From Cytophagales bacterium (GTDB lineage: Bacteria > Bacteroidota > Bacteroidia > Cytophagales > Thermoflexibacteraceae): DNA of 61,129 bases. Location: the NCBI GenBank assembly GCA_004294445.1, contig REAZ01000026.1, positions 1 through 61,129 of the forward strand, written 5' to 3'. Positions 1 to 8,460 of this stretch are shown here, piece after piece. Within the stretch, counting starts at the first letter, position 1; every line of letters begins with the position of its first letter. The notes beneath the pieces were generated by a model. The model worked only from the letters and a program-made list of their open reading frames with translations, was not told the origin of the DNA and made no database searches. A program made the translations under genes and the position numbers.

Positions 1-99
1 GCTCTTTTTCATCTTCGTAAAAATTTAGTGTTACAAGTTAAATATATTTTCCTAAATTTCTACTTCTAAATGGGTGCTGATAGGGAGGGGTAGGACAAA

Positions 100-705
100 T
101 GGGCTATCGGGGGCATTTATGACAATGATTGGAATAATATTCTCAATCAAATTGTCCATGATTATGAAATATATGAGCCTAATAAAATTTTGGATTTGAT
201 GAATCCTTTATTAGAAAAGATACTTTTGCACTCCAAAGGAACAGTAAAAGATGGTATGGATATTTCTATTCTCACTTTTCAGAAAATATCGCAAATTCGC
301 AAGATTTGAAAATTAGTTATGCAGGAGCTATGCACCTAATTTATTACGTTCATAATCAATAGCTTATAGAAATAAAAGCTGATAAAACTCTGATTGCTGG
401 ACAAAGGAAAGAAGGATTTTTGTATAAGAAACATACCATTCAATTATCCAGCAATAGCCAAATTTTATCAGATAATCCGAAACTAATAACTGATGGCTGT
501 ATGTTTTATCTCTGTTCGGACGGCTTTCAAGACCAATTTGGAGGAGAACAAAAAAATCATGGTTGGCAATCTGAAACAATTATTATTGGAAATAGCTACA
601 AAACCGATGGAAGAACAAAAAAAGCAAATAGAAACTACTTTTGAACAATGGAAAGGAAACCAAAAACAAACAGAAGATGTGATTGTACTTGGGATTCGAG
701 TTTAA
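100..705 (+). pseudogene. Decayed C-terminus of a SpoIIE/PP2C-type phosphatase
   Basis: Translated pieces in changing frames match the end of a SpoIIE-family serine phosphatase in order. They are GAFMTMIG near 113, a helix-rich stretch ending in VKDGMDISILTF near 285, ISYAGAMHLIYYV near 314-350, FYLCSDGFQDQFGG near 505-545 and QKQTEDVIVLGIRV ending at 705. The same motif series closes the intact phosphatase at 9592-13041, where the last one reads KQTDDVLLIGIKF. At least one frameshift near 140, a stop near 308, a stop at about 360 and a frameshift near 550 break the reading frame, so no functional domain can be made. The upstream sensor part is not recognisable in bases 1-100. This is a remnant of a second phosphatase, not a sequencing artefact in a single place. 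Confidence 0.8.
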
Positions 706-795
706 ATTTTATTCAACTTACATCCTGAATAGACATTTGTCATATTCATTTGCCATTCATTTTTGCTCAAAATTTTACGTCAGGAGGTTTTATTT

Positions 796-1254
796 TTAGA
801 AAATCGCCAAAATTTCATTTGCCAAATCTGCCAAATTTGTCACTTGCTTTACTTTATATCTTTGGCAAGTAACATCTATGTTTCCCTTTCTCCAAAATCC
901 GTCAGGGCAACAAACAACCATTTTCCCCGAACGGGCATACAAGCCAAATTCGAGCAAACTAATTGGGGAGAGCGTAGCGGGGCTGAAGTTCATGACTACC
1001 AAGTTAGCCATTTCCAAACCCGCCAACTCCCAATTCACTTGCTCTGCAAACATCTGATTTTCAATACTTTGTTTCCAATTAGCATCCCATTCTTTCCTGC
1101 GTGGGTTCAGCAGCACCAAATTTGGCACATCAAGCCGTTCGGCGAGCATCGCCTGCCAATCTTCCGCTACACCGTTCTCGATGCTACCCGCCAAAAAAAT
1201 CGTTTTTTCTTCGCTTCCAAGTATTACCTCGTCTGGGGAATAAATCATTCGCAT
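796..1254 (-). CDS. Nucleoside 2-deoxyribosyltransferase-like protein
   Basis: The 152-residue product resembles the Nuc_deoxyrib_tr2 branch of nucleoside 2-deoxyribosyltransferase-like proteins. An early strand-loop IFLAGSIENG (about residues 20-29) is followed by LLNPRR (about 48-53), a conserved W of QVNWELAGLEMA and a hydrophobic strand LVVMNFSP. LLEFGLYA supplies the Glu expected as nucleophile in this fold. Family members exchange bases on deoxynucleosides or act on related nucleotides, but many are uncharacterised, so the substrate is not assigned. No signal peptide is visible, which suggests a cytoplasmic enzyme. It is the last gene of a minus-strand run behind the DUF192 gene, 12 bases away, so co-transcription is likely. 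The ATG at 1254 is used; another at 1248 is possible. Confidence 0.7.
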   Translation of the reverse strand: MRMIYSPDEVILGSEEKTIFLAGSIENGVAEDWQAMLAERLDVPNLVLLNPRRKEWDANWKQSIENQMFAEQVNWELAGLEMANLVVMNFSPATLSPISLLEFGLYARSGKMVVCCPDGFWRKGNIDVTCQRYKVKQVTNLADLANEILAIF

Positions 1255-1266
1255 AATTTCTGTAGC

Positions 1267-1800
1267 TTAAAACTTTACCACATCTCCTTCTTTTATTTGA
1301 TAGCGGTCGCAAAAACCTGCATTTACTTCCACTACATACTTAGCGGGCTTCGATGAGGGGATAGAACTTTCAGATTTTGGCTGTGCATATTTCTGGATAG
1401 TTACTATTTCCTTATTTTCATCTACAAAAAGCAAGTCTAAGGAAATAAGCGTATTTTTCATCCAAAAAGATTGAGGCTCTGAATTTGGGAAGATGAACAA
1501 CATTCCTTGCCCCTCCTCCATTGCCGTCCGATACATCAGTCCTTGCTGCCGTTCTCCCTCATTATCAGCAATTTCTATTTGTATTTTTTTGATTTCCTGC
1601 TGATTTGTCTTACTTATAAAACTCAGCTCTCCTTCTTTTTTAAAACTTGGTGATGTATTAGTCGTCTGACTTTGCACATATTCTTCTGCTGCTTTCTCAT
1701 TACCTTTTTCGGAGAAAAAACTCTTCAAAAAAGGTAGTAGGAATGGTAATAAAAAAACAATTATCAGAATTAAAGCTATAATTTGAACTCTTTTGCTCAT
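1267..1800 (-). CDS. DUF192 protein with N-terminal membrane anchor
   Basis: This 177-residue protein starts with a single hydrophobic segment (IIALILIIVFLLPFLLPFL, about residues 6-24) that probably anchors it in the inner membrane or acts as an uncleaved signal. After a polar linker comes a DUF192 domain. The typical features are IEIADNEGERQQGLMYR, then MLFIFPNSEPQSFWMKNT, LDLLFVD and a C-terminal VVEVNAGFCDRYQIKEGDVV. The family is widespread and has no firmly established function. The start is the ATG at 1800; a longer reading would need a TTG at 1812. It sits 21 bases behind the cyclophilin gene start-corrected run and 12 bases before the deoxyribosyltransferase-like gene, so the three appear to form one operon. 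Confidence 0.75.
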   Translation of the reverse strand: MSKRVQIIALILIIVFLLPFLLPFLKSFFSEKGNEKAAEEYVQSQTTNTSPSFKKEGELSFISKTNQQEIKKIQIEIADNEGERQQGLMYRTAMEEGQGMLFIFPNSEPQSFWMKNTLISLDLLFVDENKEIVTIQKYAQPKSESSIPSSKPAKYVVEVNAGFCDRYQIKEGDVVKF

Positions 1801-1821
1801 ATTTTTTGTCAATAAGTAAAT

Positions 1822-2343
1822 TTATTCTTTTTCTTTAACAACTTTGGTAGAAATAATTTCTATTTTGGTCATTTTATCGCCAACCTTTAGGTCGTCCAAA
1901 TATTCCAAATCGTCTTCTATGACCTTCCCAAAGCATGTATGGCTACCATTGAACATTTCGGTTTCTAAGCGTCCCAAGCAAATAAAGAACTGCGAACTGC
2001 CTGTATTTCTTCCGCAGTTTGCCATAGAAAGCACCCCTCTATCGTGGGCTTGGAGTTTGCCGCCAAGTTCGCATTTGACAAAATAGCCCGCCCCACCTGT
2101 GCCATCACCTTTTGGGCAACCTGTTTGCACGAGAGTATCGGGGATAACCCTATGAAAAATCATATTTTGATAAAAACCCTTTTCAGCCAAATTGCAAAAA
2201 CTGTTTACTGTCATAGGGGCATCGTCTTCGTAAAGATCCACATTGAGCGTACCCTTTTCTGTATAAATTTTTGCAGAGCGAATGATGATGAATTCTTCCT
2301 CCTCTTCTTCTTTTTTGCCAAATAAATCGAATATATTAAACAT
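1822..2343 (-). CDS. Cyclophilin-type peptidyl-prolyl cis-trans isomerase
   Basis: The 173-residue product is a single-domain cyclophilin that speeds cis-trans isomerisation of Xaa-Pro bonds. Visible family motifs are LYEDDAPMTVNSFCNLAEKGFY, the catalytic FHRVIP with its Arg, QTGCPKGDGTGG, GVLSMANCGRNTGSSQFFI and the substrate-pocket stretch LDGSHTCFGKV written here as FNGSHTCFGKV. The usual W or H near the end of the active site is H in this copy. There is no signal peptide, so it is probably cytoplasmic. The ATG at 2343 (MFNIFDLFGKK) is chosen over a TTG at 2367 because the ATG-started protein begins like a normal cytosolic cyclophilin. It is the first gene of the cyclophilin, DUF192 and deoxyribosyltransferase-like run. 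Confidence 0.88.
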   Translation of the reverse strand: MFNIFDLFGKKEEEEEEFIIIRSAKIYTEKGTLNVDLYEDDAPMTVNSFCNLAEKGFYQNMIFHRVIPDTLVQTGCPKGDGTGGAGYFVKCELGGKLQAHDRGVLSMANCGRNTGSSQFFICLGRLETEMFNGSHTCFGKVIEDDLEYLDDLKVGDKMTKIEIISTKVVKEKE

Positions 2344-2468
2344 AAAATTTACAATTTTGCCAGTCAAACGAACGGCAATTTACAAAAAAATGTTATTTCT
2401 GTCTATTGTATAAGTGTTTTTTTGCAATTTCTAACACATATTAGCCAATGAAATAAATTTTTATTCCC

Positions 2469-2476
2469 TACCTTTG
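2469..2476 (+). promoter_or_regulatory. Candidate -7 element for the YtxH gene
   Basis: TACCTTTG fits the Bacteroidota -7 consensus TAnnTTTG and lies 33 bases before the ATG at 2510. No TTTG is found at the usual 19-21 base spacing upstream, so only half of the promoter is supported. Confidence 0.4.
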
Positions 2477-2509
2477 CAACGAAAATTTAACTTTAAAAAC
2501 GAAATCATT

Positions 2510-2833
2510 ATGAAAAAGTCAGAATTATTATTTTTATTAGCAGGCGTTTCTTTAGGAGCTTTAGCAGGTATCTTATTAGCACCTGATAAAGGAGAGAAAA
2601 CGAGAGAAAAAATTGCAAAGAAAGCAGGTGATGTAAAGCAAGATTTTGATGAAAAATCCTCAGAACTTAGAAAAGAATTTGCTAAAAAATCTGCTGAATT
2701 GAAAAAAGACTTAGAAGAGCAAGTAGAAATCAGCAAAAGCAAAATCCATAAATTTGCTGAGTCAGTTGCCGCCCCTATCAAAGAAAGGTTGAAAGAAAAA
2801 ACCTCTACCACAGAACCTGTAAAAGAGGCTTAA
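2510..2833 (+). CDS. YtxH domain protein
   Basis: This is a 107-residue small protein. It begins with a hydrophobic, glycine- and alanine-rich segment (LLFLLAGVSLGALAGILLAP, about residues 5-24) followed by DKGEKTREKI, the hallmark of YtxH or gas-vesicle-like stress proteins. The rest is a highly charged amphipathic helix with repeated KKS and ELKK patterns, probably coiled coil. Such proteins are thought to sit at the membrane and to be stress-induced, but the molecular role is not established. The ATG at 2510 is preferred over an upstream TTG at 2474, because the -7 element at 2469-2476 would place the transcript start after that TTG. A strong hairpin follows, so the gene is probably monocistronic. 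Confidence 0.82.
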   Translation: MKKSELLFLLAGVSLGALAGILLAPDKGEKTREKIAKKAGDVKQDFDEKSSELRKEFAKKSAELKKDLEEQVEISKSKIHKFAESVAAPIKERLKEKTSTTEPVKEA

Positions 2834-2845
2834 TATCATATAATT

Positions 2846-2897
2846 AAAACTTTGACAAATTGAAACGCCAAAGAAAACGTTTGTCAAAGTTTTTTTT
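2846..2897 (+). terminator. Intrinsic terminator after the YtxH gene
   Basis: A 14-base stem (AAAACTTTGACAAA at 2846-2859 paired with TTTGTCAAAGTTTT at 2880-2893) is followed by more T residues. It begins 13 bases after the YtxH stop codon. Confidence 0.75.
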
Positions 2898-3049
2898 ATG
2901 CCTTTTTATTTTCCTTCCAAACTGAAAACCCTACTACGCCAATACTTAACCCGTTGCAGGTGTTAGCGTATATCCCCTTTCCTTATGAAGTAACCAATTA
3001 AAATTGGAGAAAAATTATTAATTTTCCCAACAATAAAACGGTTAAAAAA

Positions 3050-3322
3050 ATGAAAGCATCAAAATTTAGTGAGGGCCAAATTGTGGCAATTCTCAAAAGT
3101 CAAACAGCAGACAAAACAGTAGAGCAAATTTGTCGTGAACACGGCATTGCTCTTGCTATCTTCTATGCATGGAAAAAGAAGTACAGAGGCATGGAGAGCG
3201 AAGAAATCAAGCGTATGCGGGACTTAGAAGCAGAAAATGCACGACTAAAAAAGATCTTAGCTGATAAAAGTTTAGACTATGATATACTCAAAGAGGGGTA
3301 TGAACGCTTAAAAAAGGCATAG
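3050..3322 (+). CDS. IS3-family transposase OrfA (orphaned)
   Basis: The 90-residue product is a typical IS3 OrfA. It starts MKASKFSEGQIVAILK, continues with a helix-turn-helix (TVEQICREHGIALAIFYAWKKKYRGM) and ends in a leucine-zipper-like helix (RMRDLEAENARLKKILADK). In intact elements OrfA binds the terminal repeats and joins OrfB by a -1 frameshift to give the transposase. An A6G slippery run lies at 3310-3316, just before the OrfA stop, as expected for that mechanism. The catalytic OrfB is missing apart from a short broken start, so the element cannot move by itself. No clear terminal repeats or target duplication could be set. Confidence 0.85.
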   Translation: MKASKFSEGQIVAILKSQTADKTVEQICREHGIALAIFYAWKKKYRGMESEEIKRMRDLEAENARLKKILADKSLDYDILKEGYERLKKA

Positions 3323-3428
3323 CACCAGCTACTCCCAAACGTTGGTGAGAGAAATTTCTACCCAGTTTGGCTGGTTACGATGTAAGGGAGGACATAACAT
3401 AAAGATTTACCATAATAAGCACGCATAG
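3316..3428 (+). pseudogene. Short broken start of IS3 OrfB
   Basis: In the -1 frame after the A6G run the sequence reads GIAPATPKRW and stops. After one more frameshift it reads VREISTQFGWL, which resembles the first residues of IS3 OrfB proteins. Similarity then fades and no DDE catalytic region follows. The assignment rests on position and a short resemblance. Confidence 0.35.
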
Positions 3429-3457
3429 ACTTCATTAAGCAATACGTGCTTAGGCAC

Positions 3458-3497
3458 AAAAAAGCAGAAAGAATAAAACTCTCTTTCTGCTTTTTTT
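3458..3497 (-). terminator. Terminator hairpin between IS3 remnant and exported-protein gene
   Basis: GCAGAAAGA (3464-3472) pairs with TCTTTCTGC (3482-3490), flanked by A and T runs on both sides. The hairpin can therefore terminate in either direction. It lies 16 bases beyond the stop of the minus-strand gene at 3514-3951. Confidence 0.7.
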
Positions 3498-3513
3498 ATG
3501 ACCAATTAAAAAC

Positions 3514-3951
3514 TTACCTCCTGAAACCAAGCACTGCTGCTCCGCAGTAGGCTTGCGATTCTTTGAAAGTAAAATTCAGATAATAAATCCCTGTTGCTTT
3601 GCATTTGTAAGTCCAGCCCGGAAAAAATCGGTTGTTCACATAGCTTGTTGCCAATTCCTGACGATTTGAATCGTACAGAACTGCTACAATACCATTAGGA
3701 CCTCCGTCTTTGCCTTCCATGCGTATCATATAACTTGTATCTTTGCTGAAAACACAAGTATATTCGATATTTTTACGCACACCGTTTTTCCCATCAATCT
3801 TGTAGCTTTTTACAAAAGTAAATCCCGGCTGCAATGCTTTGAGTGCCTTGTTGCTGAATGATTCTGAATCACATTGAGCAAAAGCATTAGAAGAAGCCAC
3901 GACAGATAAAACTGCAATAAGGGATACGAAAACAATATTTTTCATATTCAT
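3514..3951 (-). CDS. Exported protein of unknown function
   Basis: The 145-residue product is not recognised as a known family. It has a clear cleavable signal peptide (IVFVSLIAVLSVVASSNAFA, cleavage probably after AFA near residue 25). The mature part begins QCDSES and holds four cysteines that could form disulfides. It is rich in beta-strand pattern and ends YYLNFTFKESQAYCGAAVLGFRR-like with a conserved-looking Tyr-Cys-Gly. This suggests a small periplasmic or surface beta protein of about 120 residues. It lies 21 bases downstream of the lipoprotein gene at 3973-4866 and is probably co-transcribed with it. MKN at 3945 is an equally good start. Confidence 0.6.
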   Translation of the reverse strand: MNMKNIVFVSLIAVLSVVASSNAFAQCDSESFSNKALKALQPGFTFVKSYKIDGKNGVRKNIEYTCVFSKDTSYMIRMEGKDGGPNGIVAVLYDSNRQELATSYVNNRFFPGWTYKCKATGIYYLNFTFKESQAYCGAAVLGFRR

Positions 3952-3972
3952 TTAGGTTATGATTAGCTGTTA

Positions 3973-4866
3973 TTATTTAACAATTTTATTCCTAATTGAT
4001 TTAACTAAACTGGTAATCTTTTGAACATCGTCATCTGAAATATTTACCACTGTTTGGGTTTCTGTTTCTACGATTAGTTCCCCGTTCTTTTCTACGGTTC
4101 TCGTCTTACCCACAATGGTTTTCATCTCTACGCCGTTGTAAACTTTTTGCAGTTCTTTCAAATCATTAATAAGTGTGCTAAAGTTAGGCTTGGTTTTATA
4201 AATTTCTAAAACCATTAGTATTTGCTCTAACACTACTTTTTGCTCCCCAATTTTTTCTTTGAGTTGCTTGTTCTTAGTTTCCTGATGCACCAAAGAAGTG
4301 AGGTAAATAGCTTCTACCCAACCGCCTGTCAAAATCAAGATACTTAAGTTTTCTTGCTTCTTTTCTCTGAGATGATAGTTTATCTTCTCAAAGTTTTGCT
4401 GAGTAAGCTGCAATAAGGCATCTACATTGCCGCTATTGGAGGCTAACTGCCTGATTGTTTCATAGTCAAAGAACTGACCGATATTAAGATTATCAGCCAA
4501 TTTTTTCACACAATTCAAGAAACTCAATACATCTTGGTTCTTACCATAAAGGTTCGCATATCCCAAATCAGTAGCATAGGTACCCAAATTGAGTGCTTGC
4601 TGATAACTTGTATTGTAATTACTTACCAAATCAATGCTATTCAGATTAGTAGAATTATATTTTGTTCCTACTTCTTTGATTAGAAAAGAAATTTCCAGAG
4701 GTGATGGAATAGCTTGCAAAATATCAGAGATAATATCATCTGAAACTTGGGCTGTAGTAGCTGCTGTTTCCTCAGTAACTACCTCACTCACCTCCTCAGT
4801 CGATGCGTTATTGTTTCCACAACCTAACAATAATGCTAAAATAAACATGAAATACAGTTTTTTCAT
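3973..4866 (-). CDS. Helical lipoprotein of unknown function
   Basis: The 297-residue product has a lipoprotein signal peptide with lipobox LLLGC (Cys about residue 16), followed by an Asn/Ser/Thr/Glu linker, so it should be anchored in an envelope membrane facing the periplasm or surface. The rest is predicted mainly helical: an Asp- and Asn-containing middle (NTSYQQALNLGTYATDLGYA), then charged helices and a C-terminal segment with KTRTVEKNGELIVETETQ. I do not recognise a named family. The ATG at 4866 (MKKLYFMF) is chosen because the longer reading begins with TTG and would spoil the signal peptide. The downstream small exported protein probably belongs to the same transcript. Confidence 0.6.
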   Translation of the reverse strand: MKKLYFMFILALLLGCGNNNASTEEVSEVVTEETAATTAQVSDDIISDILQAIPSPLEISFLIKEVGTKYNSTNLNSIDLVSNYNTSYQQALNLGTYATDLGYANLYGKNQDVLSFLNCVKKLADNLNIGQFFDYETIRQLASNSGNVDALLQLTQQNFEKINYHLREKKQENLSILILTGGWVEAIYLTSLVHQETKNKQLKEKIGEQKVVLEQILMVLEIYKTKPNFSTLINDLKELQKVYNGVEMKTIVGKTRTVEKNGELIVETETQTVVNISDDDVQKITSLVKSIRNKIVK

Positions 4867-4991
4867 AATGTTAAAAGGCAATCATTTAAGATGTTACACC
4901 GTTTAGAAATACAAATTTGTAAAAAAATGCTGACAATAATATAAGTTTAACAAAAAAGTATCAAAAAAAAAGCCAAAAAAAAAAAACTTCC

Positions 4992-7900
4992 CTATTCAGA
5001 GGCTTCTACTTCTCCTTTATCGGATTCTTTGTTTTTATCAACGCTCTTTTCGATATTTTTATCTGCTTTCTTTGTCTTTTTTGTTTCTGTATCTTTTTTC
5101 TTTTTAGGTAGTTTTATCTTTGCAAAAACACGTTTCAGGGCAGCAGTAATACCCAAATTAATTTTAATTTCTCCTAATTTATTCAATAATTTGGCGAGCA
5201 AATCAAAATACAAAGTGATATAGAGCAATATAGTCATACACCAAATTACAATAATATTAAAATTATAGGTATAATAATATTTACCCATAAAATGCTTTGA
5301 AGGAGCAAAGAAATGAGCGCGATAATCTATTGCACTACTTATATTGACAGGCAGATGGAAGATAGGGTCTATCTGTTGAATAATCTTATGATTAGAGATA
5401 ACAGAACGATCCTTAACGTTGATATTTTTTACAAATTCCGCCAAATATTCATTAAAATATTGGTCTTGGAGTTGGTTGAGATTTATAGCATTTTTTTTAT
5501 TTTCTTGCAAAGCAAATATAAGTGAGTCATTACTTTCCATAGCAATCCTCTGCATATTGCTATAATAACCTCTGATATACTCAAGAGCCGCTCGAACTTC
5601 TTCGGCAACACTTTCGTTAAAATTCTTAGAAGTTAGCAAATTTTTTGTTTTTATTTTATTGAATCGGTCTGAAAAATACTTATGACTGCTCTCGCTTGTC
5701 AATTCATTTTTCAGAAGCATCAGATTATCTTCGAGTAGTCTTTGGGAGCTATCATTTTTTTCCTTACTATAAGTGATACAGTAATTTACAGCTTTTTCCA
5801 TTTGGTCATACCATGCAGAGGTTTTAAAATTAGAAACGCTTTTTGCTTTTTCTATTTCATACATGATCTTACCATAGTCATTATGCCTATACTGCTCTAC
5901 GCACAACGCTTCATAAGCCCAGCGAGAAACCCAAATATCGGCGATGTAAGGTACTTTGCCTTTTTCTACTACTGCATTATTGAGTTTATCAAAACTAAAA
6001 ATACCTCCACTCAATATCATCTGAGGAATCAGGAGTAATGGAATAAGTACATAAACTGTGATAGCAGAGGTAAAAGCAGAAGAAATATTGAGACCAAGCA
6101 AATTGGCAAAACAAGAAACAGAGAAAAGTACCAAAAAATAGGCAAAGTTCATGCCTTCAATATCCAATATCCAATTGCCTATTAATACGAATGAATAAGT
6201 CTGAATGGCAGACAGAGAAAATAATATCAACAGTTTAGAAATTAGGTAGCTGGATCTGCTGAGATTGAGAAAAGACTCTCGTTTGAGAATTTTTCTATCT
6301 CTAATAATTTCCTCCGCACTTACTGTAAGTCCCATGAATAAAGAAATGATGATACAAATCAATATGTAAGCAGGAACATTATCATTATATCTATACACAT
6401 AATCATCAGTAGTGGTAGAGTTCTTATAACGGATAATTACAGACATCAGGAGTGCCAATGCTGGTGCTTCTAAGAGATTGACCACCATATATTGGGTATC
6501 ATTGAGTTTAGAGAGCGCATCTCTTGTTGCAAAAATAAGTGTCTGAATTATTTTTGATGGAATATTCAGTGTCTTAGCGGGCTTCTCTTTAATGTCTTCG
6601 ACTTTCTTTATTTCAAAGTTCTCTAAGTACATTTTATGCCATTCCACAGGCGTAATTTTTCGCTTGTTCGTATATTCTCCGTACTCGTCAACTACTTGCG
6701 CTTCTATAATATTGAACATCTGCTCGGGCGTACCCTGCTCATTTCCCATTTGGCGTACCACTTTCTTGAAATAAGTAATGCCCTCAAGCGGGTTTCCATA
6801 GTAAATAGGATAACCGCCCGTATCCAAGATAAACATTTCATCAAACATTTTGTAAATGTCCAACGAAGGTTGGTGAATAACGACAAATATGAGTTTGCCT
6901 TTTAAGGAAAGTTCTTTGAGCAAGTCTATTACGTTTTCGGAATCACGAGAAGACAAGCCAGAAGTAGGCTCATCAACAAATAGGATTGCAGGCTCGCGAA
7001 TTAGCTCAAGTGCTATATTCAAACGCTTTCTCTGACCGCCACTTATTTTTTTATTTAGTGCATTACCAACTATAATATCTTTGATTCTATCTAATCCTAA
7101 GCTACTCAATACTGCATTGACCTTATTTTCAATTTCCGCATTATTAAGGTGCTTAAAACAAAGCTTAGCATTATAATACAGATTTTGGAAAACTGTCAAT
7201 TCCTCTATCAGCAAGTCGTCTTGGGCTATGTAGCCAATGATGCCCTCTAAATTTTTCTTTTCTTCTTCGTCGTGTAGGTTAAATCCGTTGATAAGCACCT
7301 TTCCGTCAGAAGGAGCTGTTAAGCCCGCCAAAGAGTTGAGTAGCGTGGTTTTCCCTGCCCCGCTTGACCCCATGATACCTACTAATTTTCCCCTATTTTC
7401 TGAAAGATTCACATCTCGCAAGCCTATCACCCCGTTAGGGAACTTGAACTCTAAGCCTATTACATTAAAGGAAATTCTTTGAAGTTGGGAATCTTCGGTA
7501 AACTGATTGATGAGGTCACTATAATAGAGTGGTTTACCCTTAGGGGTTTTGAAAATGCTACCATGCGAATAAAGATAAATAGCATTCTTTTTTGCCAAAA
7601 TACCATTTAAGAATATATCGTCATTGCCTGTATAGCGCGTGAAATACAAATCTACACTCTTTACCCTTATAAAGATAATTTCTCCATCAAGATCTCCCGA
7701 ATCGATATATTTCTTTTTGCTATCACCGTCAGGTTTTTCGTCGTCAAAGATAAGAATATCCTCCGAATCGAGAGCCGCTGCCGAAGAATGAGACTCCACT
7801 ACAAAACTCTCAATAAGTTTATATTCATTCTTAGGTACTTTGAAAAACTCTGCGACAGTACGTATAATTTCCATTTTTTGTGCTGTAAAACTTTGGTCTG

Positions 7901-8237
7901 ATGCAACCATCTCCAAAATTTTAAAAAGCACAATTACTTTCTGCTTCTGTGTGAGCGTCTTATTTATTTTCCTACCTATGGAGAGTACCTTTACTGCTTC
8001 ATTTACACGAGTAGCTTTCTGTTTTGCTTTTGTAACATCTGCTTCATTCCCGTCATCAAACACACCAAACTCCGAGTACTTATCATAAAGAGAAATATAC
8101 TCAGGCACCATCTCTTTAGCAAGTTCTTGCTCATAAAAACCAATTACAAAATCTCTTTCAATAGAAGAAGTACCACTATCTTGCTTAGATATAATGGCAA
8201 AAAGTTGCGTTAAGGCTTTAAGTATCTCTTCACTCAT
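4992..8237 (-). CDS. TerB-like/ABCG-like ABC transporter, fused ATPase and permease
   Basis: This 1081-residue protein joins several parts. Residues 1-145 form a helical TerB-like region (ILEMVASDQSFTAQKMEII is typical). About residues 150-255 form a beta-rich region of unknown type. The ATPase follows, with Walker A GSSGAGKTT (about 290), signature ISGGQRKRLNIALEL (about 395) and Walker B ILFVDEPTSGLSSRD (about 415), all intact. The order and the LSGGQ-like ISGGQRKR with SSGLSS-like loop fit ABCG/White half-transporters. About residues 585-745 hold five or six membrane helices, then a 220-residue soluble domain rich in charged helices, a last membrane helix (FNIIVIWCMTILLYITLYF) and a lysine-rich tail (about 1035-1081). 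The cargo cannot be told. A strong terminator separates it from the signalling genes upstream. Confidence 0.82.
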   Translation of the reverse strand: MSEEILKALTQLFAIISKQDSGTSSIERDFVIGFYEQELAKEMVPEYISLYDKYSEFGVFDDGNEADVTKAKQKATRVNEAVKVLSIGRKINKTLTQKQKVIVLFKILEMVASDQSFTAQKMEIIRTVAEFFKVPKNEYKLIESFVVESHSSAAALDSEDILIFDDEKPDGDSKKKYIDSGDLDGEIIFIRVKSVDLYFTRYTGNDDIFLNGILAKKNAIYLYSHGSIFKTPKGKPLYYSDLINQFTEDSQLQRISFNVIGLEFKFPNGVIGLRDVNLSENRGKLVGIMGSSGAGKTTLLNSLAGLTAPSDGKVLINGFNLHDEEEKKNLEGIIGYIAQDDLLIEELTVFQNLYYNAKLCFKHLNNAEIENKVNAVLSSLGLDRIKDIIVGNALNKKISGGQRKRLNIALELIREPAILFVDEPTSGLSSRDSENVIDLLKELSLKGKLIFVVIHQPSLDIYKMFDEMFILDTGGYPIYYGNPLEGITYFKKVVRQMGNEQGTPEQMFNIIEAQVVDEYGEYTNKRKITPVEWHKMYLENFEIKKVEDIKEKPAKTLNIPSKIIQTLIFATRDALSKLNDTQYMVVNLLEAPALALLMSVIIRYKNSTTTDDYVYRYNDNVPAYILICIIISLFMGLTVSAEEIIRDRKILKRESFLNLSRSSYLISKLLILFSLSAIQTYSFVLIGNWILDIEGMNFAYFLVLFSVSCFANLLGLNISSAFTSAITVYVLIPLLLIPQMILSGGIFSFDKLNNAVVEKGKVPYIADIWVSRWAYEALCVEQYRHNDYGKIMYEIEKAKSVSNFKTSAWYDQMEKAVNYCITYSKEKNDSSQRLLEDNLMLLKNELTSESSHKYFSDRFNKIKTKNLLTSKNFNESVAEEVRAALEYIRGYYSNMQRIAMESNDSLIFALQENKKNAINLNQLQDQYFNEYLAEFVKNINVKDRSVISNHKIIQQIDPIFHLPVNISSAIDYRAHFFAPSKHFMGKYYYTYNFNIIVIWCMTILLYITLYFDLLAKLLNKLGEIKINLGITAALKRVFAKIKLPKKKKDTETKKTKKADKNIEKSVDKNKESDKGEVEASE

Positions 8238-8415
8238 AGAGGTTAAGTCAATAAAAACATCTGTAAGAGTTTTTGGCTTCAGATGAATATAATAAGATTA
8301 TTTAATACGTATAAGTACGCGCTATTTTTGGAGTAAATATACAAGGAAAAAATTAGGCAAAAGAAAATAATCCAATATAAGCTATTAGCAAATATTGCTT
8401 TATTCTTTATCTAAC

Positions 8416-8459
8416 CAAAAAACGATTCATGCCTCATAAGTTTATAAGGCATGAATCGT
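8416..8459 (-). terminator. Intrinsic terminator ending the signalling cluster
   Basis: ACGATTCATGCCT (8422-8434) and AGGCATGAATCGT (8447-8459) form a perfect 13-base stem with a 12-base loop. On the minus strand the stem is followed by a run of six T. It starts 2 bases after the stop of the SiaC-like gene, so the ABC gene beyond it is probably a separate transcription unit. Confidence 0.85.
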
Positions 8460-8460
8460 C

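Noticed and set aside
763..1356. Open frame of 197 codons on the plus strand
   Set aside because: It lies antisense to the deoxyribosyltransferase-like gene, shows no family motif and has an odd residue composition rich in Phe, His and Ile.
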